Below, piece by piece: positions 34,131 to 42,357 of a stretch of 64,000 nt of DNA. The notes below the pieces were generated by a model. That model made no database searches, was not told the DNA's origin, and worked only from the letters and a program-made list of their open reading frames with translations. Where the stretch lies: positions 62,001 to 126,000 of the forward strand of contig NZ_JBLKRT010000002.1 of NCBI RefSeq assembly GCF_047607445.1. The letters are read 5' to 3'. This DNA comes from Crystallibacter sulfonylureivorans_A. GTDB lineage: Bacteria; Actinomycetota; Actinomycetes; Actinomycetales; Micrococcaceae. Each line of letters begins with the position of its first letter. Position 1 is the first letter of the stretch. A program made the translations under genes and the position numbers.

Positions 34131-35114
34131 TCAGCTGCTGCTCTGGCTGCGCTGCCGGAAATGGTATTTCCGCTCGACGGCGAACTGCAGCGGCGGCAGC
34201 TCGGCCCGGCGGCGCATCAGGTCGAGGGCGTGCGCATCCAGCCGCCGGTCCTCGTCGGTGCGCAGCATCAACTGGGGAACCTCGGCCGCATGGCCGGCCT
34301 CGTTACGGGTGACGAAGATGGTCATGCACTGCGTGGTGGGCCGCCACTCACCGCCGCGCGGATCGCGGGCGCGCACGTGCACAGCGGTGTGCATGCTGCG
34401 CGGGCCGGTGTGGATCAGCCGCGCCTCCGCCTCCACCAGGTCGCCAATGTGCACCGGGTTCAGGAAGTGGATGCCGCCGGAGTAGACGGCCACCGCGTCG
34501 CGGCCGCACCAGGACATGGCGCAGGCCCGAGCCACTTCGTCGATCCAGCGCATCACGATGCCGCCGTGGGCGTTCCCGCCCCAGTTCACGTCCGACGGCG
34601 CGGCCAGGAACCGGAAGTGCTCCTTCGGCGTGGTGCCCGCATCCGTGTAGGCCTGCGCGCGCATGGCGTCCCTGATCTCCGCCCGCGCGGCGATCCGTCC
34701 GGCGGCACCCTCGGCCAGCCGCGCCGACTCATCGTCCGACGGCTGCCACTGCGGAATCGGCTTCGGCCGCCGGTCCTCGCCCAGCGCCACAAATACCAGG
34801 ATGCAGTCCATGGCCGGCCGGAATTCACGTTCGCGGACGTTCGCCGCGTCGACCGTGACCACCACCTGCATGCTGGAGCGTCCGGTGTGCACAATCCGCG
34901 CGTCGATTTCGATCAGGTCGCCGTTGCGGATCGGGCGGGTGAAGTGCACGTTGCCCACGTACGCGGTGACGCAGTAGCTCCCGCTGTACCCGGTGGCGCA
35001 GGCGTAGCCGGCCTTGTCGATCCACTCCAGCACCCGGCCGGCCTGCACCGTGGTCCCGTCCTCCGAGACATCGGTCGGCGAGGCGAGGAAGCGCAACGTG
35101 ATCCGGTCGTCCAT
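34131..35114 (-). CDS. Acyl-CoA thioesterase with two hotdog domains
   Basis: A 327-residue tandem hotdog protein. The two halves repeat the same pattern: LRFLASPTDVSEDGTTVQAGRVLEWIDKAGYACA with FTRPIRNGDLIEIDARIVHTGRSSM, and FRFLAAPSDVNWGGNAHGGIVMRWIDEVARACA with FLNPVHIGDLVEAEARLIHTGPRSM. This is the arrangement of YciA/acyl-CoA hydrolase-type enzymes, which hydrolyse acyl-CoA to acid plus CoA. The second half keeps NAHGG, typical of the catalytic Asn/HGG. It is monocistronic, with a perfect hairpin at 35163 upstream. Confidence 0.85.
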   Translation of the reverse strand: MDDRITLRFLASPTDVSEDGTTVQAGRVLEWIDKAGYACATGYSGSYCVTAYVGNVHFTRPIRNGDLIEIDARIVHTGRSSMQVVVTVDAANVREREFRPAMDCILVFVALGEDRRPKPIPQWQPSDDESARLAEGAAGRIAARAEIRDAMRAQAYTDAGTTPKEHFRFLAAPSDVNWGGNAHGGIVMRWIDEVARACAMSWCGRDAVAVYSGGIHFLNPVHIGDLVEAEARLIHTGPRSMHTAVHVRARDPRGGEWRPTTQCMTIFVTRNEAGHAAEVPQLMLRTDEDRRLDAHALDLMRRRAELPPLQFAVERKYHFRQRSQSSS

Positions 35115-35162
35115 GTCTGAATGGTAGTCCCCCGCGCGCCGGTGCCCACCTCAAACGGGGAC

Positions 35163-35190
35163 GACGACGGCGGTGGGCACCGCCGTCGTC
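35163..35190. terminator. Hairpin of the GACGGCGGCAC family
   Basis: GACGACGGCGGTG with its perfect complement and a two-base centre lies between the two-hotdog gene and the VOC gene at 35248, both read leftward. It is a short-looped strong stem; it would act as the terminator of the VOC end of the ArsR operon. Confidence 0.6.
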
Positions 35191-35247
35191 ATTCCCCCTC
35201 AGTGTTGCGGGCCCAGGTTGTGTGTCCAAAGCGGCCCGCGGTGCGGC

Positions 35248-35655
35248 CTACCCCGCGGTGACCTGCCAGAGGTGGTCGTCCGGGTCGGCGAAGACCGCAG
35301 AGTAGCCCCACGGCTGCTGGGCGGGCTCCATGACGATTGTGCCGCCGGCTTGCCTGGCCGTGCCGACCACGGCGTCCACGTCCTGCGGCGAGCCGACCGG
35401 CAGGCCCAGCAGGCATTCGGTTTGTTCGCCCGTGGCGGTGGGCCGGTTGTTGGTGACCCAGCCGAAGCCACCGGGCGGGACGAACATGAGCCGCAGGCCC
35501 GCGTTCACCTCGAACTGGAGCGGCTCGGGCAAGCCGTCGTCGCCGGTTTCGCCGGTGGCCTTGAGGCCCAGGGCCGTGTAGAAGTCGTGGGACTTGCGGC
35601 GGTCCTCGGTGGGCAAGGCGACGATCACGGGCTGGCTGTCGGAGAATGTGGGCAC
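35248..35655 (-). CDS. VOC-family protein (glyoxalase-like)
   Basis: A 135-residue VOC protein: VIVALPTEDRRKSHDFYTALGL at the N-terminus and GYSAVFADPDDHLWQVT at the C-terminus, where the H and E-type metal positions of the family lie. VOC domains bind metals for varied reactions; function here not known. It is the third gene of an ArsR-SRPBCC-VOC operon, a combination often found for small-molecule responses. Confidence 0.85.
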   Translation of the reverse strand: MPTFSDSQPVIVALPTEDRRKSHDFYTALGLKATGETGDDGLPEPLQFEVNAGLRLMFVPPGGFGWVTNNRPTATGEQTECLLGLPVGSPQDVDAVVGTARQAGGTIVMEPAQQPWGYSAVFADPDDHLWQVTAG

Positions 35656-35694
35656 GGGCGAAGTTCCTTCCGGTGGGGTGTTCCGTTACTTGGC

Positions 35695-36192
35695 TCAGAC
35701 CGTTGCGCGTTCCGCGAGGATGGCGTCGATCTGGCCCATGGCTCCCTGCATGCCTTCGACCATGCCCATCTCCAGCATCTTCTGCAACTGATCGGCGGAT
35801 TCGAATCGGGACTCGGTGGTCATTCGGGTGCGTCCGTCGATGGATTCCAGCGTCACCGTGGCGTACGTGGTGCCCATGTCCGTCACGGGTTCGCCGTCGT
35901 CGTCGGCAAATCCGTCCTCGAAGGAGAGCTTGTTCGGCGCTTCGATGGCGGTGAACTTCCACCAGCCGCCTGCCTTCTCGCCGTCCGGCCCGGTCATGTA
36001 GTAGCTGGCCTTGCCGCCCGGCGTGAACTCGTGCTTGTCGAAGGTGGCGGGCCAGGTGGGCGGGCCCCACCAGCGCTCCAGTTGGCGCGGATCTTCCCAG
36101 ATCTGCCACACGCGCTCCACGGGGGCGTCGAACTCGGCGACGATGGTGAACTTCAACGCGTCCTCGTCCTTGATAACATCAATTACCGGCAT
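35695..36192 (-). CDS. SRPBCC-domain protein (AHSA1/ATPase-activator-like)
   Basis: A 165-residue START/SRPBCC-fold protein. It shows IVAEFDAPVERVWQIWEDPRQLERWWGPPTWPA and later GWWKFTAIEAPNKLSFEDGFADDDGEP, the signature of the AHSA1 group. Such proteins bind hydrophobic ligands and, in operons with ArsR regulators, may sense or modify small molecules. It starts 14 bases after the ArsR stop. Enzymatic role unknown. Confidence 0.88.
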   Translation of the reverse strand: MPVIDVIKDEDALKFTIVAEFDAPVERVWQIWEDPRQLERWWGPPTWPATFDKHEFTPGGKASYYMTGPDGEKAGGWWKFTAIEAPNKLSFEDGFADDDGEPVTDMGTTYATVTLESIDGRTRMTTESRFESADQLQKMLEMGMVEGMQGAMGQIDAILAERATV

Positions 36193-36206
36193 GATGGTGC
36201 CCTTCT

Positions 36207-36536
36207 CTATTCGTCGAGAATGTCCTGGATCCGTTCAACCCGGTGCTGCCAGAGCATCTCGTATTGATCGAGCAGCCGACGCGCTCTCCGCACTCCCTCA
36301 AGATGAGGCCGCACCATCTGCTCCCTACCGCGCTTCTCCTTAACCACCAGGGAAGCCCGTTCCAACACCGCGACGTGTTTCTGCACCGCGGCGAAACTCA
36401 TGGCGTAGCCCGCTGCCAGCCCGGATACCGAGAACTCTCCGGTGAGCACCTTGGCCACGATGTCGCGGCGGGTGGCATCGGCGAGCGCCTGGAACAGGCG
36501 GTCCAACTCGGTGTCGCTAACTTGATCTACAACCAT
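36207..36536 (-). CDS. ArsR-family regulator (autoregulated)
   Basis: A 109-residue winged-helix protein with DRLFQALADATRRDIVAKVLTGEFSVSGLAAGYAMSFAAVQKHVAVLERASLVVKEKRGREQMVRPH. It lacks the metal-binding cysteine pair of ArsR/SmtB, so it is of the SdpR/PaaX-like non-metal type that goes with SRPBCC and VOC genes. It represses its own operon: a perfect palindrome (36527-36546) covers its start codon. First gene of the ArsR-SRPBCC-VOC operon. Confidence 0.88.
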   Translation of the reverse strand: MVVDQVSDTELDRLFQALADATRRDIVAKVLTGEFSVSGLAAGYAMSFAAVQKHVAVLERASLVVKEKRGREQMVRPHLEGVRRARRLLDQYEMLWQHRVERIQDILDE

Positions 36537-36546
36537 TTGGTTGTAG
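36527..36546. promoter_or_regulatory. Perfect operator palindrome over the ArsR start
   Basis: CTACAACCA-TT-TGGTTGTAG is a nine-base arm palindrome with a two-base centre, and the ArsR start codon lies inside it. It is a very good candidate for an autorepressor operator and could also block translation initiation. Confidence 0.7.
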
Positions 36547-36589
36547 GTTATTCCCGCACGGCGAGGACGGTCAAGGGTTTTTGCAGAAA

Positions 36590-36627
36590 ACGCCCGACGG
36601 CGGCACGCGGGTGCCGCCGTCGGGCGT
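36590..36627 (-). terminator. Terminator of the isochorismatase operon
   Basis: ACGCCCGACGGCGGCAC and its complement with a four-base loop, right after the isochorismatase gene, whose transcript continues leftward. A 17-base arm of the GACGGCGGCAC family. Confidence 0.65.
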
Positions 36628-36644
36628 GAGGAACGTCTTGGCCG

Positions 36645-37226
36645 TCAGACCGCCGCGGCTTGAGTCCGGGATACCAGTTCAGCACTGTCGGTCACGGTGA
36701 CCATCGGCGAGAGCAGTTCCAGCAAGGCCAGGGTTGATTCATGCGCCTGGTCGCTCTGGCCGGCACAGGCGTCCGCGACCACCGTGACGTAGCGTCCGGC
36801 ATCCACTGCCCCCAGTGCGGTGGCCAGGATGCAGCAGTCGGTGGCGACGCCGGTGAGGATGATCTCGTCGCCCGCCGGGATCCGGCCAGCCAGTTCGGCG
36901 CCCCACTTGGTGAACGTCGGCAGGTCCAGCGTCCTTCCGGTCTCAACCCCGGGCAGCTCCACATCCCACACGGGATCCGACGGGTCCAGCCGCATGCTCT
37001 GCCAGCGGTCATAGTAGGCGGACCAGGAACCGGACTCGGTCGGATCCGGCACGAACCGCGTGATGATCGGATCGAAGCCGCCGCGCACCAGCCTGGCGAT
37101 GACCCCGACCGCCTCGTCGTAGCGCGGAACGTGCCAGTCGCCCTGCTGGCGGAATGCCCGCTGCATGTCGATCACCACCAGATGCTGCTGCCCCACAGCG
37201 CGGTCGGTATGGTTCCGGTCCGGCAT
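36645..37226 (-). CDS. Isochorismatase-family cysteine hydrolase
   Basis: A 193-residue hydrolase with the catalytic triad in place: Asp20 (LVVIDMQRAF), Lys107 (FTKWGA) and Cys132 (VATDCCILATA). The fold is the one used by RutB (ureidoacrylate amidohydrolase), nicotinamidase and N-carbamoylsarcosine amidase; it hydrolyses amides, carbamates or ureido groups. It is the end of the leftward operon flavin reductase fusion - NCS1 permease - isochorismatase, in a cluster of N-heterocycle type, so an amide or ureide hydrolysis is likely. Confidence 0.88.
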   Translation of the reverse strand: MPDRNHTDRAVGQQHLVVIDMQRAFRQQGDWHVPRYDEAVGVIARLVRGGFDPIITRFVPDPTESGSWSAYYDRWQSMRLDPSDPVWDVELPGVETGRTLDLPTFTKWGAELAGRIPAGDEIILTGVATDCCILATALGAVDAGRYVTVVADACAGQSDQAHESTLALLELLSPMVTVTDSAELVSRTQAAAV

Positions 37227-37229
37227 GTC

Positions 37230-38657
37230 CTAGCCCTCCTTGTCGGCGATGAGCAGCGGACGCCCGGACAGCCGCGGCAACCGGTAGGTCACCAGGTAAA
37301 CCACGGTCGCGATCGCGGCGCCAACGTAGAACGACAGGTCGCCGATCTGCGGGAAAGCTGCTGCAACAGGGCCAGTGTAGATGGCGGAAATCCAGAACGG
37401 CGAGGAGCCAAGCACACCGGCTGCCCAAGCGATGAAGCCCCATTCAAACTTCCGCGACTTGTCGTAGAGCTCCTGGATGCCCTGCTGGCTTCGGCGTCCG
37501 CCCAACAGGTAATCGCAGATCAGCACCGCCACGTACGGCGCAATGCAGTAGGCGGTCAGGTTCAGGAATGCGGTGAAGCCGTCGTAGAACCCGTGCTGAC
37601 CCCAGAGCGCCACCAAGTACGAGGCGATGCAGATGAAGACGACGGCGACATGGCGGCTGACCGGCACGCCCATGGTCTGGATGGAGATGGCTCCGCCGTA
37701 GACGTTCAGGAAGTTCTGCGTGAAGGAGGACAGCGCCACGATGCCCAATCCGATGATGGCCCACGGGCCCATCAGTTCGTCCAGCGCCGCAATGGTGTCG
37801 GACGAGGTGGCGGTGGAGCCGAGCAGCGCGCCCAGGATGCCCATCCAGGACAGCGTGATGAAGTTGCCCAGCATGGTGAACCAGCCGGCGCCGCGGCGGT
37901 TGGTGGCGCTGTTGGGCAGGTAGCGGGAGTAGTCGGAGGCGAACGGCATCCACGCGACTATGTAGGAGAAGAAGTAGCCGAAGAAAATGATCCAGCCACC
38001 CACGCCCAGGAAGCCTTCGGCGTCGGGGTTGGGGGTGTTGACGATCTTGCCGGAGGCCACCGTCACGACGGTGACGAAAATGAAGCCGGCCAGCAGCACG
38101 AAGGAGAGCACCCGCTGCAGGAAGTGGATTAGGTTGTAGCCCATCACGGCCACGCCGAGCTGCAGCAGCATCAGAGCCAGGGCCGAGAGCCAGAACGGCA
38201 TGCCGGTGAGCAGCCCGATGGCCTGCCCGCCAAGAATCACCGTAACGGAGGCCCAGCCCACGCCGGCGAAGACATTGACGTAAGCCACCGGCAGCAGGTT
38301 GCCAATGAAGCCCAGCGGGCCGCGGGCCTGCATCTGCTGCGGGATGCCGAGCCGGACGCCCATGCCCGAGAGGTAGCCCATGACCGTGGCGGCGATCAGG
38401 CCGGCCCCCAGGATGGCCAGAACTGCCGACCAGAACGGCAGGCCGAAGTAGGCGGCGCTGAAACCCAGCACCACCAACGGGAAGTTCATCCCGGCGGCGA
38501 ACCAGAGGAAGAACTGCGAGCGCGGCTTGCCGTGGCGCTCCACGTCCGGAATATGCTCGATGCCGTACGGCTCGATTTTGGTGAGGCTGTCTCGGTAGCC
38601 CCGATCTTCAGCGATGCTGTCCTCCCCGACGGGCACGCTGTTGGCTTGAGTGTTCAC
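37230..38657 (-). CDS. NCS1-family nucleobase/purine/cytosine permease
   Basis: A 475-residue twelve-helix transporter with the NCS1 features: HGKPRSQFFLWFAAGMNF, then LGFIGNLLPVAYVNVFAGVGWASVTVILGGQAI, and DYSRYLPNSATNRRG. NCS1 proteins move nucleobases, hydantoins, allantoin, thiamin or similar N-rings with cations. It starts with GTG at 38657 with AAGGGA upstream. Position in this operon suggests that it imports the compound degraded by the cluster. Confidence 0.9.
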   Translation of the reverse strand: MNTQANSVPVGEDSIAEDRGYRDSLTKIEPYGIEHIPDVERHGKPRSQFFLWFAAGMNFPLVVLGFSAAYFGLPFWSAVLAILGAGLIAATVMGYLSGMGVRLGIPQQMQARGPLGFIGNLLPVAYVNVFAGVGWASVTVILGGQAIGLLTGMPFWLSALALMLLQLGVAVMGYNLIHFLQRVLSFVLLAGFIFVTVVTVASGKIVNTPNPDAEGFLGVGGWIIFFGYFFSYIVAWMPFASDYSRYLPNSATNRRGAGWFTMLGNFITLSWMGILGALLGSTATSSDTIAALDELMGPWAIIGLGIVALSSFTQNFLNVYGGAISIQTMGVPVSRHVAVVFICIASYLVALWGQHGFYDGFTAFLNLTAYCIAPYVAVLICDYLLGGRRSQQGIQELYDKSRKFEWGFIAWAAGVLGSSPFWISAIYTGPVAAAFPQIGDLSFYVGAAIATVVYLVTYRLPRLSGRPLLIADKEG

Positions 38658-38791
38658 TGTGGTCCCTTAGATACTCGGTCGGTACCGGCGGCCCCTGTGG
38701 GCAGTCGGGTGGAACGGCCCGGGTCGGCATCGTTGCCTGCCCGGGGGCGGTGCGCTTGTTCGCGGTGAAGTCCTCGTCCGTGGGTCTTCGG

Positions 38792-39739
38792 TTACAGCGG
38801 GGACAGGCCTTCGCTGTCGTAAAACCGGCCGGCTTGGTAGACCATGGGCGCGGCGTCGGTGACTTCGGCGTGCCGCACGCGGCAGATGAAGATGGTGTGG
38901 GTCTTGGCTTGGAAACGTTCTCGGATCTCTGCTTCCAGCGCCGCCGAGGACCCGTCCAGCAGCGGGGAACCGTTGGGGCCGGCGTGCCAGTCGATCTCGG
39001 CGAATTTGTCCGCCGCCTTGGACGCGAAGGTGGAAACGGTACCCTGCTGCTGGTTGCTGAGGATGTTGATACCCAAATGGGTGGAGGCGAACAGCGCTGG
39101 GTAGGTGGACGAGGTCTTTTGGATACAAACCATCACCAGCGGCGGCTCCAGAGACACGGAGGCATAGGCGTTCACGGCCAGACCCTTCGGGGTGTCCCCC
39201 TCGGTGGTCGTCACCACGGTCACGCCGGTGACAAACTGCCGGTTGAACGTCTTCATGATCTCGGGGTCCGGCTCCCCGGAGAGTGAATCAACAACGACGC
39301 CGGTGCCCGCCTCAGCGAGTGCGTCACCCAGGTGCCGGATGCCGAGCGATCCCAGCAGTTCACTGCTGTCCCAAGTGACCGTTTCCTGCTTGATCCGGCC
39401 GCTTTCCATGGTCACGAAGTTGGAACCGCGGGTCTGCACCCGGCGGCCGGTCGGCGGCACGCCCATGAAGGAGGCCCTGTGGGTTCCGGTTGAGGTCCAG
39501 AAGATGGCCGCGGTGTCGCCGTCGACAACCACGGCGTCCACGGTGGTGGCCAGGTCCGGGAAGGCCTGCCGGACCTCCCGAATGTCCTGCTGCAGTTGCT
39601 CGAGGCTCATGCTCTTGCCGCTGCCCTTGCTGATCCTGATGTAGTCCGGTGCCGCGAGCGCCTCGAGCGCTTCGACCTCGCCGCGGTCCCATGCCGCCGC
39701 CCAGACACTTGCCACTGCACTATCGAAAGTCTGTTGCAT
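38792..39739 (-). CDS. SnoaL-like ester-cyclase domain fused to flavin reductase
   Basis: About 315 residues in two parts. Residues about 1-130 resemble the SnoaL/NTF2 cone fold (RGEVEALEALAAPDYIRISKGSGKSMSLEQLQQDIREVRQAFPDLATTVDAVVVDGDTAAIFWTSTGTH then GVPPTGRRVQTRG). Residues about 160-315 are a flavin reductase of the HpaC/PheA2-type (FNRQFVTGVTVVTTTEGDTPKGLAVNAYASVSLEPPLVMVCIQKTSSTYPALFAST). The reductase would supply FMNH2 to the luciferase-like monooxygenase across the divergent promoter; the SnoaL part may act on a cyclic intermediate. The domain fusion is unusual. Start ATG 39739; an upstream GTG at 39763 is weaker. Confidence 0.85.
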   Translation of the reverse strand: MQQTFDSAVASVWAAAWDRGEVEALEALAAPDYIRISKGSGKSMSLEQLQQDIREVRQAFPDLATTVDAVVVDGDTAAIFWTSTGTHRASFMGVPPTGRRVQTRGSNFVTMESGRIKQETVTWDSSELLGSLGIRHLGDALAEAGTGVVVDSLSGEPDPEIMKTFNRQFVTGVTVVTTTEGDTPKGLAVNAYASVSLEPPLVMVCIQKTSSTYPALFASTHLGINILSNQQQGTVSTFASKAADKFAEIDWHAGPNGSPLLDGSSAALEAEIRERFQAKTHTIFICRVRHAEVTDAAPMVYQAGRFYDSEGLSPL

Positions 39740-39781
39740 GGCAGTGAGCGTAATGTAGATCACCAGAGAAGGTCAACAACA

Positions 39782-39800
39782 ATTTCAACTCGGTTGAAAT
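39782..39800. promoter_or_regulatory. Candidate operator in the divergent promoter
   Basis: ATTTCAAC-TCG-GTTGAAAT is a perfect inverted repeat (eight-base arms, three-base centre) 43 bases before the flavin reductase start and about 80 bases before the GntR gene. It could be the target of the GntR regulator for the leftward operon. Confidence 0.55.
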
Positions 39801-39855
39801 GACTACAAAAACGCCGTATTTCCCGGGACTTTGCCACAAACCCTTGACGGCTTCA

Positions 39856-39884
39856 TGCATGCAACATAATCTCTGATGTATGCA
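39856..39884. promoter_or_regulatory. Candidate second operator over the GntR start
   Basis: TGCATGCA at 39856-39863 and ATGTATGCA at 39876-39884 form an imperfect inverted arrangement, TGCATxCAxCAT type, covering the start codon of the GntR gene. FCD-type GntR regulators often bind A/T-rich TGTATGCA-like palindromes; this is only a sequence resemblance. Confidence 0.35.
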
Positions 39885-40566
39885 AGAGACTTTCACCACC
39901 GAGCAGGGCCTGACCGTTCCCGTCCACGACCTGCCGCTTCTCGACCGAGTCCGGGCGCTCATCCTAGGCGGTGACTTCCCCCCGGGCGCTCCCGTGTCAG
40001 AAGTGTTCCTCTCCCAAGAATTCGACGTGAGCCGCACGCCGATACGCGAAGCGCTGAAGCAGCTGCAGCACGAAGGGCTGGTGGAGATCCGGCCGAAAGT
40101 CGGGACCTTCGTCCGCGAACCCACTCGACGCGAGATCGTCGAACTGTTCCAGCTCAAGGAGAGCTTCGAAGGGCTCGCCGCCGGCCTGCTGGCCCGCCGT
40201 GGACCTGTACGCGAGCTTGCGGTCCTGGAACGCAACTTGGAGGAGTCCGACGAAGCGGCCGCTTCAGGCGACGCCGAGCGCTATGCGGCGCTGGTGCATG
40301 AGTTCCACCAGACCATCATCCTAGGCGCCGACAACAACAAGCTGACCGAACATTACGGCCGCCTGATGAACCAGTTGGCCTACCACCGGCTGGTCCTGCG
40401 CACCGCCGGGCACCCCGGCCGGATCATCGCCTCGACCGCCGAACACCGGACGGTGCTGGAGATGATCAAGGACAAGGACCACTTCGGCGCCGAAGCGGCC
40501 ATGCGCAACCACGTCTATGCATCCTCCCGCGAAGTCCTGACCGATTCGCGGACCCGAACCGACTGA
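39880..40566 (+). CDS. GntR-family regulator with FCD domain
   Basis: A 228-residue GntR protein. The DNA-binding domain spans about residues 15-75 with VSEVFLSQEFDVSRTPIREALKQLQHEGLVEIRPKVGTFV, a textbook winged helix. The C-terminal FCD part has ELFQLKESFEGLAAGLL, HEFHQTII and AEHRTVLEMIKDKDHFGAEAAMRNHV, with the histidines/acidic residues that bind a metal and the effector. It sits between the two arms of the divergent cluster and most likely controls both in response to the substrate. Confidence 0.9.
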   Translation: MQETFTTEQGLTVPVHDLPLLDRVRALILGGDFPPGAPVSEVFLSQEFDVSRTPIREALKQLQHEGLVEIRPKVGTFVREPTRREIVELFQLKESFEGLAAGLLARRGPVRELAVLERNLEESDEAAASGDAERYAALVHEFHQTIILGADNNKLTEHYGRLMNQLAYHRLVLRTAGHPGRIIASTAEHRTVLEMIKDKDHFGAEAAMRNHVYASSREVLTDSRTRTD

Positions 40567-40613
40567 CCTTCTAGATTCCATCGGGGCGGCTGAGCCCTGC
40601 GAAAGGACCCACC

Positions 40614-41732
40614 ATGCGCTTTTCAATCTTCCACGGCCTCGGCGCCCCCGGCGACTTGGACAACTACAACCAGCACATGAAGGATGCTCGCGAGTACGCG
40701 GTGGCCGCCGAGAAGTATGGCTTCTGGTCCACCTGGTACACGGAACACCACTTCGGCCACGAGGGCCAGGAACTGACTCCGAATCCCATCCTGATGGGCG
40801 TGGACATCGCAGCCCGCACCTCGACGATCCGTATTGGCCAGGCCGCTTCGATCGTCACGTTCTGGCATCCGCTGCGGCTGGCCGAGGACCTTGCGCTGCT
40901 CGACCAGCTCTCCGACGGCCGGCTCGAGGTCGGCGTCGGCCGCGGCCTGTACGGTCGCGAGGCACTGAACCTTAACCCGGCGGCCGATCCGCGCGACCAG
41001 GAGAAAAACCGGGCGTTGTTTGCGGAGACCATGGAGATCCTGGACAAGGCTTGGTACAACGATTTCTTCAGCCACAAGGGCGAGTTCTACGAGTTCCCGG
41101 CACCGGGCGTGAAGTGGAACCACCCGCTGTCCCCTGCCACCCCCGAGTACACCGAAGACGGCGTGATCACCAAGATGGCGGTGACTCCCCGGCCGCTGCA
41201 GCCGAAGCTGCCGCTGTGGCAGGTCATCGACACTCCGCGGTCCATCATCGGTGCCGCCCAGAACGGCGTGCAGGGCATCTTCTGGCTGCCGCCGGTCTCC
41301 GCCCTCAAGGGCCGCTTCGAGCTGTACCGCGAGCACGCCGCGCAGGCCCAGGGCCGCGAGGTTCCACTGGGCGAGGGCATCGCGCTGGTCCGCGACGTGT
41401 ACGTGGCCGACACCATGGAACAGGCACGCGAAGAATTCGAAGAAGCCGTGATGAACACCTACCGCTGGATCACCCACTGGCGTGGCCTGTCCAACCTGAT
41501 GGAAGAGGGCGAAGAACTCACCGACGCGCACACGCTGGACTTCGACATGCTGATGGACCGCAACATGCTGGTAGGCACACCGGAATACGTCACCGAGAAG
41601 ATCCAGGAACTCCAGCGCGAGGTCGGTCTGGAACACATGATGCTCTGGACCACCCACCCCGGCCTGAAGCACCAGAAGGCCATGCGCAGCCTGGAGCTGT
41701 TCTCCGAGAAAGTGAAGCCCCACTTTGACTAG
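40614..41732 (+). CDS. Luciferase-like FMN-dependent monooxygenase
   Basis: A 372-residue TIM-barrel flavin monooxygenase of the bacterial-luciferase group. It has EKYGFWSTWYTEHHFG, IRIGQAASIVTFWHPLRLAEDLALLDQLSDGRLEVGVGRGLY and the C-terminal GTPEYVTEKIQELQREVGLEHMMLWTTHP. It needs reduced FMN, which the neighbouring reductase would supply. RutA (opening of the uracil ring) and pyridine ring-opening monooxygenases are members of the same broad class. It heads the rightward operon with two AA_synth proteins, an alpha/beta hydrolase, aldehyde dehydrogenase, tautomerase and a small protein; AAAGGA precedes the ATG. Confidence 0.9.
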   Translation: MRFSIFHGLGAPGDLDNYNQHMKDAREYAVAAEKYGFWSTWYTEHHFGHEGQELTPNPILMGVDIAARTSTIRIGQAASIVTFWHPLRLAEDLALLDQLSDGRLEVGVGRGLYGREALNLNPAADPRDQEKNRALFAETMEILDKAWYNDFFSHKGEFYEFPAPGVKWNHPLSPATPEYTEDGVITKMAVTPRPLQPKLPLWQVIDTPRSIIGAAQNGVQGIFWLPPVSALKGRFELYREHAAQAQGREVPLGEGIALVRDVYVADTMEQAREEFEEAVMNTYRWITHWRGLSNLMEEGEELTDAHTLDFDMLMDRNMLVGTPEYVTEKIQELQREVGLEHMMLWTTHPGLKHQKAMRSLELFSEKVKPHFD

Positions 41733-42357
41733 CAGCACTGGTCCGGATGCCTCCGGCGGACAGCCCGGCCTCCGAAAGATCGTCTACTACCAGGAAGAAG
41801 TACTGCAGGAAAACGGTGCATTGGCTCCTACTCCGGTGGTCCGGGCGACCGCCGCTGCAGTGATCACCAATCCATGGGTCGGCACGCCGCCGGCGACCGA
41901 CCTGGCGCCGGAATCGAAAATGATCGCGCCGGTGGTGGCCCGGCTGCTCACCGACCGGCTGATTGCCGGACTCGGCGGCGCAGACCGGATCGAGGCGTTC
42001 GGCAAGGCAGCGATCGTCGGCACGTCGGGCGAAATCGAACATGCCGGGGCGTTGATCCATACGCCGTACTTCGGCAACCTCGTCCGCGAGTTCCTGGAAG
42101 GCACCTCCATCATCTGCTTCGCCGACGACCGGGCTGGAGCCGGCGAGGCGCTGGTAGTGCCGATGTGGCACAAGACCCAGGCGGCCACCCGCAGCCACTA
42201 CCAGACCATCACCGCGCGGATCTCCGACGGGCCCCGACCGGACGAGATCGTGGTCATCGCCGCGGCGTCCACCGGCCCGCGCCCGCACGCCCGAATCGGC
42301 GACCGCAGCACCGACCCCGCCGTCACATCCCGCATCCTCGAAGGAGCCACCGCATGA
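41725..42357 (+). CDS. AA_synth (DUF1185) family protein, copy 1
   Basis: A 210-residue protein of the AA_synth family (pfam06684), annotated in genomes as amino acid synthesis protein but with no proven reaction. The central block EAFGKAAIVGTSGEIEHAGALIHTPYFGNLVREFLEG is shared with the next gene. The likely start is a TTG at 41725 overlapping the monooxygenase stop; no ATG is nearby, so the N-terminus is uncertain. It starts the tandem pair unique to this operon. Its position after the ring-opening oxygenase makes a role in the downstream hydrolysis or isomerisation plausible. Confidence 0.8.
   Translation: MTSSTGPDASGGQPGLRKIVYYQEEVLQENGALAPTPVVRATAAAVITNPWVGTPPATDLAPESKMIAPVVARLLTDRLIAGLGGADRIEAFGKAAIVGTSGEIEHAGALIHTPYFGNLVREFLEGTSIICFADDRAGAGEALVVPMWHKTQAATRSHYQTITARISDGPRPDEIVVIAAASTGPRPHARIGDRSTDPAVTSRILEGATA

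Noticed and set aside
40569..40583. TTCTAGATTCC before the monooxygenase as a MarR site
   Set aside because: Only one half-site, without the second arm, and in an unrelated cluster.
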